Below are positions 5,626 through 11,451 of a stretch of DNA of 17,761 nt, in pieces. The translations under genes were made by a program, and so were the position numbers. Position 1 is the stretch's first letter; each line of letters starts with the position of its first letter. Source of the DNA: an uncultured Collinsella sp. (GTDB lineage: Bacteria; Actinomycetota; Coriobacteriia; Coriobacteriales; Coriobacteriaceae); contig CAUBTS010000035.1 in the NCBI GenBank assembly GCA_958438955.1, positions 1 through 17,761 on the forward strand. Direction: 5' to 3'. The notes below the pieces were generated by a model. It saw nothing but the letters and a program-made list of their open reading frames with translations, ran no database searches and was not told where the DNA came from.

Positions 5626-7621
5626 GGCCGAAAAACTCGGCGTCTGCTGCTCGCCAGGGGCGGAAGGTGGAGGGATCGACCTTTACGTGGGCTGCCTCGG
5701 GGACGTCGTACCATTTGACCGTGTAACCGGCGCCGTGGGAGCAAAAGACCGAATCGGGCGTGTTGGGCAGATCGGCCTCGGGCTCATAGGCGGCCGTCTC
5801 GATGACGCGCTCGGCATCATGGCAAGCCGCATAGCCGGCGAACTCTAGGTACAGATGCCCACGACCACTCGTATAGGCGGCCACCTCCAGCGCGTAATCC
5901 TGCACCTCAGATGCCGGCACGCGACCCACAAGCTTCGCCCGATCTCCCGCCATCGTCGGCGGCTCGTACTCGGCACCCATGCGCGTGGCATCCGAGAGTG
6001 CCCGGCCCACGCACTCCCCCGGCACCTCGAGCTCAAAGCGATACCACGGCTCCAACAGCACCGCCGCGCCAGCCTCACGCGCCTGCATGAGCCCCTGGCG
6101 AATCGCGCGGTACGTGGCCTGGCGAAAATCGCCGCCCTCGGTGTGTTTGGCATGCGCACGGCCGCCCGTGAGCGTAATGCACACATCGGTGATGGGCGAG
6201 CCGGTCAGCGCGCCCAGGTGATCGCGCTCCATGGCGTTGGTGAGTGCCAAACGCTGCCAGTTAAGATCGAGCTCGTCGGTCGAGGTCACGGTGCCAAACT
6301 GCACGCCCGAACCCGCTGGCAACGGCTCCAGGCGCAGATGTACCTCGGCATAGTGGCGCAGCGGCTCAAAATGGCCCACGCCCTCGACCGGCTGCGAAAT
6401 AGTCTCCTTATAGAGAATGCCGCCAGACTCAAACGCAACCGAAAGGCCAAAGCGATCGGCCAACACCCGCTGCACGACCTCGAGTTGCACGGCGCCCATC
6501 AGCTGTAAATGAATCTGCTCAAGATGAGTGTTCCAGCTTACGCCGAGCATGGGATCTTCGTCCGCCAACTCTGTCAGTGCTTTGAACACCGCGTGGACAT
6601 CGTGTTCGCCCGGAAGCACCGTATAGGTGAGGACCGGAGCGATGACAGGCGCATCGCCCACGGGCTCCGCCCCCAAGGCATCCCCTGGGCGAACGTGCGC
6701 AAGGCCCGTCACGGCACAAATACCGCCAGCAGCAACTTCTTGGGCAAGCTCATACTTCTCGCCGTTATAGATGCGTACCTGGTCGATCTTTTGCTCCCAA
6801 GTGGAGGCGCCAGAGCATCCCTCGACAACTTGCTTTGCACGCAGTACACCGCCCGTCACCTTGACCCAGGCAAGACGCTCGCCACGGTCTCCACGACTCA
6901 CGCGGTAGACTCGCGCGGCGAACTCCTGGGGCCATGTTCGCTCGCGCATCAAAGCGCATATGCCGTCGAGTAGCTCTGCCACACCCTGGTCCTTGAGCGC
7001 CGAGCCCGCAAAGCAGGGAAACAACTTTCGCTCTGCGACCAGCCGCGAAAGCGTGGCAGTCGAAAGCTCCCCTGCGTCGAGAAACTCCTCGAGCGCTTCC
7101 TCGTCTAACGCAGCAGCATCCTCCTGAACGGCCCCGCCCGCCAGCAGTTCGTCGGCATCCAGGCAGCCCTCGGAAAGACGCTGTTCGAGTTGTGCCAGCA
7201 AAACATCGCGGCCGGGATTCTCCAAATCGATCTTGTTGATAAAGATGAACGTCGGAATGTCATAGCGTGCAAGCAGGCGCCACAGGGTTTCGGTGTGCCC
7301 CTGCACGCCATCATTGGCGCCCACAACCAAAATCGCATAGTCGAGCGCGCGCAATGTGCGCTCCGCCTCGGCAGAAAAATCGACATGCCCCGGTGCATCC
7401 ACGAGCATGACGTGGGTATCGCCATGGTCGAGCACGGCCTGCGACGAGAAAATCGTAATGCCGCGCTCGCGCTCAATCTCGTTCGTATCCAGGTGCGAAT
7501 CGCCATCGTCCACGCGGCCGCGCTTGCGAATACGGCCCGCGTTAAACAGCGTGGCCTCGGCCAACGTGGTCTTGCCGGCATCGACATGCGCCAAGATTCC
7601 AACGACCGCTTGCTTCGACAT
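5618..7621 (-). CDS. TetM/EF-G-like translational GTPase (ribosomal protection protein homologue)
   Basis: The 667-residue protein is colinear with Tet(M)/Tet(O) over its whole length (Tet(M) is 639 residues). It has G1 AHVDAGKT (11-18), G2 RGITI (53-57), G3 DAPGH (75-79) and G4 NKID (129-132), followed by EF-G-type domains II-V. It should bind the ribosome like EF-G and hydrolyse GTP. The resistance-determining loop of domain IV, which in Tet(M) reads YSPVSTPADFR, is here AHAKHTEGGDFR. Tetracycline release therefore cannot be assumed, and many gut anaerobes carry such chromosomal homologues. The start at 7621 is chosen because AGAGGAG precedes it and GILAHVDAGKTT then falls at the usual distance. 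The open frame continues 77 codons upstream without resemblance to the family. A possible -10, TATCAT, lies at 7688-7683. The stop codon is inside a repeat element. Confidence 0.85.
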   Translation of the reverse strand: MSKQAVVGILAHVDAGKTTLAEATLFNAGRIRKRGRVDDGDSHLDTNEIERERGITIFSSQAVLDHGDTHVMLVDAPGHVDFSAEAERTLRALDYAILVVGANDGVQGHTETLWRLLARYDIPTFIFINKIDLENPGRDVLLAQLEQRLSEGCLDADELLAGGAVQEDAAALDEEALEEFLDAGELSTATLSRLVAERKLFPCFAGSALKDQGVAELLDGICALMRERTWPQEFAARVYRVSRGDRGERLAWVKVTGGVLRAKQVVEGCSGASTWEQKIDQVRIYNGEKYELAQEVAAGGICAVTGLAHVRPGDALGAEPVGDAPVIAPVLTYTVLPGEHDVHAVFKALTELADEDPMLGVSWNTHLEQIHLQLMGAVQLEVVQRVLADRFGLSVAFESGGILYKETISQPVEGVGHFEPLRHYAEVHLRLEPLPAGSGVQFGTVTSTDELDLNWQRLALTNAMERDHLGALTGSPITDVCITLTGGRAHAKHTEGGDFRQATYRAIRQGLMQAREAGAAVLLEPWYRFELEVPGECVGRALSDATRMGAEYEPPTMAGDRAKLVGRVPASEVQDYALEVAAYTSGRGHLYLEFAGYAACHDAERVIETAAYEPEADLPNTPDSVFCSHGAGYTVKWYDVPEAAHVKVDPSTFRPWRAADAEFFGHM

Positions 7622-7762
7622 GGCTCTCCTCTTATATACAAGCCCATCACACGCGGCAACAGGCATCCTCGTTCCACACTGGATGATACAATTTACGGGC
7701 CGGCGGGCGAAGCGGGCCCTATCCCCCCGACCGAGCTCATCGCCCCGCGTTGCCGCGCGGCG

Positions 7763-7850
7763 ATTTTCGTAGGTTCGCGCCTTGCGAAAGCCGGCTTTCA
7801 AAACAGCACAGCGAACGAAAATAGCCCCGGGTGGGACCATTTTCGTTCGC
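7763..7850. repeat. Intergenic hairpin with related third arm (ATTTTCGTTCGC family)
   Basis: A perfect 12-bp inverted repeat has arms GCGAACGAAAAT (7811-7822) and ATTTTCGTTCGC (7839-7850). Its 16-nt loop contains CCCCGGGTGGGACC. A third related arm, ATTTTCGTAGGTTCGC, occurs at 7763-7778. It differs from the right arm by a four-base insertion and could pair alternatively with the left arm. Between them lies a 14-bp perfect palindrome, GAAAGCCGGCTTTC (7786-7799). The cluster lies just downstream of the GNAT gene (stop at 7878) and may end its transcript. No T-tract is seen. Confidence 0.65.
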
Positions 7851-7877
7851 ACGAATTATTGATACGCGTCCTCGCTC

Positions 7878-8366
7878 TTATGCCTCGCGCAGCCAATCAA
7901 ACGCGACGCGCGGCGTACCGTCCGACACATATACGATACCGGCGCGCTTAAACCCGGCCTTGGCAATGACTCCCTGCATGGGCAGGTTGTCCTGATGTGT
8001 GTCGATGCGCAGGTGATCGGCACGCTCCTTGGCAAAGGCAAACATCGCGGCCGCGATACCGTGTACGGCGCCATCGGACGCCACACGGTGCAGCACGGCG
8101 TACGGAGTGTCGCTGCGCCATTGACCATCCTCAATTACGTCATAGCACCCGTCCGGGCCCGGTAAAAAGGCAAACGTCGCTACCACGCGACCGTCGACTT
8201 CGCACACATAGCTGCCACCGGCGGCGATATCGGCAGCCAGCTGCTCGGCAGAAGGCGTGCCCTCGGGCCATTGCGTGGCGTTGCCATGCGCGCGCATAAA
8301 GGCGCGGGCAGCGTCGTAGATAGCCATGACGGCGGGAATGTCGGTATCGAGGGTTTTTCTGATCAT
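7878..8366 (-). CDS. GNAT-family N-acetyltransferase
   Basis: The protein has 162 residues, a typical GNAT size. It opens with MIRKTLDTDIPAVMAIYDAARAFM, the usual first strand and helix of the fold. A central VVATFAFLPG strand and an acetyl-CoA-binding region around LHRVASDGAVHGIAAAMFAFA follow. The later RIDTHQDNLPMQGVIAKAGFKRAGIVYV block is typical of small-molecule or peptide GNATs from anaerobes. The pyrophosphate loop lacks the classical Q/RxxGxG/A form, having DGAVHGIA in that place. Substrate is unknown. The ATG at 8366 is preferred. A GTG immediately before it (8369) would add one residue. Upstream GAGG (8380-8377) is a modest ribosome site. The gene is transcribed away from the small zinc-finger gene, with an inverted repeat between them. 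Confidence 0.88.
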   Translation of the reverse strand: MIRKTLDTDIPAVMAIYDAARAFMRAHGNATQWPEGTPSAEQLAADIAAGGSYVCEVDGRVVATFAFLPGPDGCYDVIEDGQWRSDTPYAVLHRVASDGAVHGIAAAMFAFAKERADHLRIDTHQDNLPMQGVIAKAGFKRAGIVYVSDGTPRVAFDWLREA

Positions 8367-8388
8367 CACGCGGCGGCCTCACGTTTAT

Positions 8389-8418
8389 TGGTATCACTTT
8401 GATTGAGCAATGATACCA
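8389..8418. promoter_or_regulatory. Inverted repeat TGGTATCA / TGATACCA in a divergent gene gap
   Basis: Perfect 8-bp arms lie at 8389-8396 and 8411-8418 with a 14-nt spacer, so the half-site centres are 22 bp apart, about two helical turns. The site sits centrally between the divergent GNAT gene (start 8366) and the zinc-finger gene (start 8444). This is the geometry of an operator for a dimeric or tetrameric regulator. The regulator is not identifiable. A structural RNA role is less likely given the position. Confidence 0.5.
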
Positions 8419-8443
8419 GCGTTTGAAGAGGGGCGCGAAGCAG

Positions 8444-8740
8444 ATGGGAAGCAAAAAGCGAGCCGCCTGGTCAAAGGCCAAAAGCGAGTTTTTGGGCGCT
8501 GCCACCGGCGGCGATATGAGCGACCTGTTTGCGCGCGAGGACGAGCGTCGCGACGCCTTGGACGCCGAGCGCGATGAGGCTTGGCGCTACAAGTCGTGCG
8601 AGCGCAAAAACCGTTACGACACGCGCGCCGAGGCCGAGGCAGTTATGGCCGACTGCGAAAACCGCGGGCGGCGTGGTTTGGCCTGCTACAAATGCGAATA
8701 CTGCGGTGGATGGCACCTGACGTCGCACCCCTGGAAATAG
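8444..8740 (+). CDS. Small Cys-rich (zinc-finger-like) protein of unknown function
   Basis: The 98-residue protein starts with a basic, low-complexity N-terminus (MGSKKRAAWSKAKSEF) and an acidic/basic helix. It ends in a compact motif: C52-E-R-K-N-R-Y-D-T followed by an Ala/Glu helix, then Y82-K-C84-x2-C87-G-G-W-H91-L. The pattern of a Cys, an aromatic-basic strand, a helix and a final CxxCxxWH occurs in small actinobacterial and phage proteins and implies one zinc site (likely C52, C84, C87 and H91). It could bind nucleic acid or protein, and no function is established. AGAGGGG at 8427-8433 decides for the ATG at 8444. A TTG at 8423 would add seven residues. It is divergent from the GNAT gene and convergent with rsmJ. 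Confidence 0.75.
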   Translation: MGSKKRAAWSKAKSEFLGAATGGDMSDLFAREDERRDALDAERDEAWRYKSCERKNRYDTRAEAEAVMADCENRGRRGLACYKCEYCGGWHLTSHPWK

Positions 8741-8788
8741 GCCCCGCATCGGCACGACGCTGACGGAGTGCCAGCCATCGCACGCAAG

Positions 8789-9493
8789 CTACGGGCGCGG
8801 CGGCACCAAAACATCGTAGCGGACGGCCTTGCCCGCAAGCTGATAGCTCGGCTTAACGCCGGCAAGCAGCGGCCCCTTCACCGGCCGCTTGATAACCACC
8901 TTGCGCGGCCGCACCGCAAGCGCAGCTTCGACCAGCGAATCCTCATCGGCGCACGGCTGTTCCAGATGGTGCAAGAGTTGAAACTTCTTTTTCACCGCCG
9001 CGCTCTTGGTGCGCCCGGGAAACATGGGGTCCAGATACACCACGTCAGGAGCGGTGAGCTCGCCCTGCTCGATCAGCTCAGCTGTATGGCGAAGGCCGGC
9101 AATGCTGTCCTCGCCCGCATGCAAGCGCATGCGGGACACGGCAGTTGCAAGCGCCGGATCATCTGCCGCGCAATCCAAGGCATCCTTGAGGAGCGCCGCG
9201 ATCACGCAATCCTGCTCATACAGATCTACGGTAAAGCCCGCGGCCGCCAGCAGCAGCGAATCCTCGCCAAAGCCTGCCGTGGCATCAATCGCCCATGGGC
9301 TCTCGATACCTTTTGCGCGCGCAGCCTTTACCAACAGCTCTTGCTGCAGACGGCCCTGCTTGAGCCGCGGAAGCATGCGGGTAAAATCGGCACGCAGTTC
9401 CATCGAGCCGTCGGTGAGCGTGAGTCCCTCGGACTTCCCGGTCAGCTCAAGCCCCGCGGCTCGAGCAACAGAAAAGGGATCGACGATGCCCAT
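8789..9493 (-). CDS. rsmJ: 16S rRNA (guanine-1516-N2)-methyltransferase RsmJ
   Basis: RsmJ adds a methyl group from S-adenosylmethionine to N2 of G1516 in 16S rRNA. The 234-residue protein (E. coli enzyme about 250) has SAM motif I AIDATAGFGEDSLLLAAAGF (68-87) and an acidic motif-II residue at LYEQD. Its catalytic VVYLDPMFPGRTKSAAVKKK (151-170) is the diagnostic RsmJ version of the N-methyltransferase DPPY motif. KVVIKRPVKGPLL near the C-terminus is also characteristic. AAGGAG stands before the ATG at 9493. The gene for a 47-residue membrane protein lies 63 nt upstream on the same strand, so both may share a transcript. The opposite-strand zinc-finger gene converges on its 3' end. Confidence 0.92.
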   Translation of the reverse strand: MGIVDPFSVARAAGLELTGKSEGLTLTDGSMELRADFTRMLPRLKQGRLQQELLVKAARAKGIESPWAIDATAGFGEDSLLLAAAGFTVDLYEQDCVIAALLKDALDCAADDPALATAVSRMRLHAGEDSIAGLRHTAELIEQGELTAPDVVYLDPMFPGRTKSAAVKKKFQLLHHLEQPCADEDSLVEAALAVRPRKVVIKRPVKGPLLAGVKPSYQLAGKAVRYDVLVPPRP

Positions 9494-9556
9494 GGGTACT
9501 CCTTAGCAAGCAAAACGAATACGCGAGCGCCGTTTATGTCGGCACCCAACCGTCCG

Positions 9557-9700
9557 CTATTGTCCCACATGCGACATGGCCCACAGCATCCCAACGCAAA
9601 GCACCGCCATCAATCCCGTGCACACGGCAGCGATCACAGAATCACCCATGCGCCTTCCCAACGACCGCGGCTCACGCACTTGACCTGTTCCGTACATCAT
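9557..9700 (-). CDS. 47-residue single-pass membrane protein (small ORF)
   Basis: This short frame is preceded by a very strong ribosome site, AAGGAGGAG, five or six bases before the ATG at 9700. A second ATG follows directly at 9697. The product has a polar, basic N-terminus (MMYGTGQVREPRSLGRRMGD) and one continuous hydrophobic helix, SVIAAVCTGLMAVLCVGMLW (residues 21-40). It ends AMSHVGQ before TAG. Positive charges before the helix predict a cytoplasmic N-terminus (positive-inside rule). It lies upstream of rsmJ on the same strand and divergent from the four-helix membrane protein gene. No homologue is recognised. The ribosome site plus a clean transmembrane segment make a real gene likely, although chance is possible at this length. 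Confidence 0.65.
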   Translation of the reverse strand: MMYGTGQVREPRSLGRRMGDSVIAAVCTGLMAVLCVGMLWAMSHVGQ

Positions 9701-9891
9701 GGCTCCTCCTTGAGACCAGCTCTTACCATGGCCCCATCATCGCAGCACCGCGCATGAGCTGCCATCGATTTGCCTTACGCCCAGCTTTCCTTTTTGAAAG
9801 GTTGGACCGTACAGGCAAGAGACGCTTTCAAACGCATGCATCGCCGCGTTGAACTACAATGTGCTTCACCATATGTGCAGTACATTGGGTG

Positions 9892-9904
9892 CGCCAAGTT
9901 GGCG
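9892..9904. promoter_or_regulatory. Palindrome CGCCAAGTTGGCG upstream of the four-helix membrane protein gene
   Basis: Six-base arms CGCCAA and TTGGCG flank one central G at 9898. With one central base it cannot form a stable RNA hairpin, so a protein-binding operator is the better reading. It ends 23 nt before the ATG at 9928, just ahead of the GAAAGGA ribosome site, and downstream of a weak -35-like TTGAAC (9849-9854). The start of transcription is not clear from sequence. Confidence 0.4.
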
Positions 9905-9927
9905 TACTCGTATCGAAAGGACCAGCC

Positions 9928-10329
9928 ATGAGCTTCACTCGCAAGACTCTCAAAATCCTTGCTCTCATCTACTTTGTTTTGGGCATCGCCAGCCTCGTCA
10001 CCGCCGGCGTCGGTATCGCCACGGGCGGTCTCGATTCCACGTACGGTTCGTACGCCACGCTCGCAGCGGTCGTGCTTATCGCCAAGGGTCTCGTCGACCT
10101 TGCCGCAGGCGTCGCCGGTATCAAGGGCGCCAACAAGCCTTCGCAGGTGGACGGCGCGTTTAAGCTCGGTATTGTTGCCGCGGTCGCCACGCTTGCCCAA
10201 GCGGTGCTCACGCTTCCCGCGTTTGGCGGCGACGCCATCAACTTTGGCGCCTTTGTCATCGTGGTGTACGACCTGTTCTTTGTTCAGCAGGCACACGCCG
10301 TTAAGGCCGAGAACAAGGACCGCCTGTAA
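9928..10329 (+). CDS. Small four-helix integral membrane protein, function unknown
   Basis: The 133-residue protein has four hydrophobic segments at about 9-31, 42-64, 78-98 and 104-121. It has a basic N-terminus (MSFTRKTLK) and a charged tail (KAENKDRL). The short Gly/Ala-rich helices and the loop GIKGANKPSQ recall small DoxX-, DUF- or tetraspan-type proteins seen repeatedly in Coriobacteriia, but no named family is certain. GAAAGGA precedes the ATG at 9928. It is probably a single-gene transcript: a 13-bp palindrome lies upstream and a bidirectional terminator (10368-10403) follows before the convergent rlmA gene. No catalytic or binding motif is visible. Confidence 0.8.
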   Translation: MSFTRKTLKILALIYFVLGIASLVTAGVGIATGGLDSTYGSYATLAAVVLIAKGLVDLAAGVAGIKGANKPSQVDGAFKLGIVAAVATLAQAVLTLPAFGGDAINFGAFVIVVYDLFFVQQAHAVKAENKDRL

Positions 10330-10367
10330 GCGCTCGCTTCTCATAACCTCTGCAGCCAAGCAACTAA

Positions 10368-10403
10368 AAAGGGCCGATCGCGCATCTCCGCGGTCGGCCC
10401 TTT
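10368..10403. terminator. Bidirectional terminator between the membrane protein gene and rlmA
   Basis: Ten-base arms AAAGGGCCGA (10368-10377) and TCGGCCCTTT (10394-10403) have additional inner pairing GCG/CGC. Reading +, the stem is followed by TTTACGTTTG. Reading -, it is followed by TTTTTAG, a proper U-tract for rlmA transcripts. Confidence 0.8.
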
Positions 10404-10433
10404 ACGTTTGCCCAGATAAAACCTACCAAAATA

Positions 10434-10456
10434 AACCTGTCCCTTTTTGGCAGGTT
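10434..10456. repeat. Hairpin repeat next to the rlmA stop, also a possible terminator
   Basis: AACCTGTC (10434-10441) pairs with GGCAGGTT (10449-10456) through eight pairs, one of them G-T, around the loop CCTTTTT. On the minus strand it starts one base after the rlmA stop and is followed by TATTTT. A second copy of part of the arm, AACCTACC, occurs at 10420-10427. The CTGTCCC core resembles that of the repeat at 1222-1234. Confidence 0.55.
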
Positions 10457-10457
10457 G

Positions 10458-11273
10458 TTAGCCGTGGCGGTACTCGGCGATGATGAAGTCGATGTCAGTC
10501 TGAAGGGTATCGAGGTTTGCCAAGCGCTCTTTGTCGGCGGGGCGCGTGCGGTAGTAGTACGGCGTCATCTGGAACACCGCCTCGATGTCCGCCTGGGTCT
10601 GAAGCGTAATAATCGCAGACACCCGCTGCGTTCCGACCAACTCGAGCTCGGTGGTCTTCGGCAGCTTCTCATCGTTAAGGTACGGCGTGTCGTAGAGTAC
10701 CTCCTTAAGCCCAAACAGATGACGTGCACCCGGCACGACGGTGTAGAGCGAGCCCTCGGGCGCCAGCACGCGGGCAAACTCGCGCTCGTTAAAGGGAGCA
10801 AAGAGCTCGGTCACCATATCGAAGGCGCCATCGGCCACGGGGATATCCTTCATGTTGGCCACAAAATAGGTCGCATCGCCGCGCCTGGCGGCCAGGCGCA
10901 CCATCTCTTTGCCCAGGTCGAAACCGTAAGCATCCACGCCCGGCACCGCGCCCATGGCGCTGGTGTAGTAGCCCTCGCCACAGCAAATATCGAGCAGCGT
11001 CATGGGGTCGTTCGTAGACGCGGCACGCCCAGACACCCGCTCGCGCACCAACTCAACCATCGCATCGCGCAACGGCGCATAGTAACCACGGTTCAGAAAG
11101 TCACGACGGCTGCGCGCCTGAGACTTGGGATCGCCCATGGAATCGCCGCTCTTGGACGAACGCAGCAGATACAGATAGCCCTCGCGAGCACGGTCAAACC
11201 GGTGTCCGCCCGCACATGCAGCACCGCGCTCGTCATCCACCAACGGCTCATGGCAAACGGGACACAACAACAT
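10458..11273 (-). CDS. rlmA: 23S rRNA (guanine-N1)-methyltransferase RlmA family
   Basis: The 271-residue protein matches RlmA(I)/RlmA(II), which methylate N1 of G745 or G748 in helix 35 of 23S rRNA. An N-terminal zinc finger uses C4, C7, C20 and H24 (CPVC...CAGGH) and is followed by the diagnostic FDRAREGYLYLL. GDSMGDPKSQARSRRDFLNRG, a linker conserved in the family, precedes SAM motif I LLDICCGEGYYTSAM (93-107). Actinobacterial RlmA(II) homologues such as TlrB confer tylosin-type macrolide tolerance and target G748. Sequence alone does not tell me which guanine is used here. AAGGAG precedes the ATG at 11273. The 3' end carries a hairpin repeat and a bidirectional terminator. The gene is divergent from the MATE exporter gene across a 178-bp gap holding a large hairpin. 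Confidence 0.9.
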   Translation of the reverse strand: MLLCPVCHEPLVDDERGAACAGGHRFDRAREGYLYLLRSSKSGDSMGDPKSQARSRRDFLNRGYYAPLRDAMVELVRERVSGRAASTNDPMTLLDICCGEGYYTSAMGAVPGVDAYGFDLGKEMVRLAARRGDATYFVANMKDIPVADGAFDMVTELFAPFNEREFARVLAPEGSLYTVVPGARHLFGLKEVLYDTPYLNDEKLPKTTELELVGTQRVSAIITLQTQADIEAVFQMTPYYYRTRPADKERLANLDTLQTDIDFIIAEYRHG

Positions 11274-11329
11274 GGCAACTCCTTAGCGCGGACAACACAA
11301 CGCCCACCATTGTCGCACGCCTTCCCCAC

Positions 11330-11389
11330 CTAGTCATTGGGAACGTTCTTGAATGACTAGTCGTTTAAGAACGTCCCCAATGACTAGTC
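11330..11389. repeat. Composite palindromic element with direct repeats of AATGACTAGTC
   Basis: A 21-bp inverted repeat with one mismatch joins 11330-11350 (starting CTAGTCATTGGG) and 11367-11387 (ending CCCCAATGACTAG). The direct repeat AATGACTAGTC is present at 11352-11362 and again at 11379-11389, both followed by CG(T/A)TT. The octamer palindrome GACTAGTC occurs inside each direct copy. The element sits in the divergent rlmA/MATE promoter gap. It contains GTCCCC, the core shared with the other hairpins in the window, and looks like a dispersed non-coding repeat. Confidence 0.75.
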
Positions 11390-11451
11390 GATTAGGAGTA
11401 TCATCGTCTGCGCAAATAAGCACGAAATAGCATGTTAGAGATTGAGAGCGT

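Noticed and set aside
7622..7852. N-terminal extension of 77 codons for the TetM-like GTPase
   Set aside because: All TetM/EF-G relatives start just before the G1 motif, AGAGGAG precedes the ATG at 7621, and the extension crosses intergenic hairpin repeats.
8768..9757. A 329-codon + strand frame opposite rsmJ
   Set aside because: RsmJ motifs are clear on the minus strand. The + frame is Arg/His-rich without family resemblance or a ribosome site.
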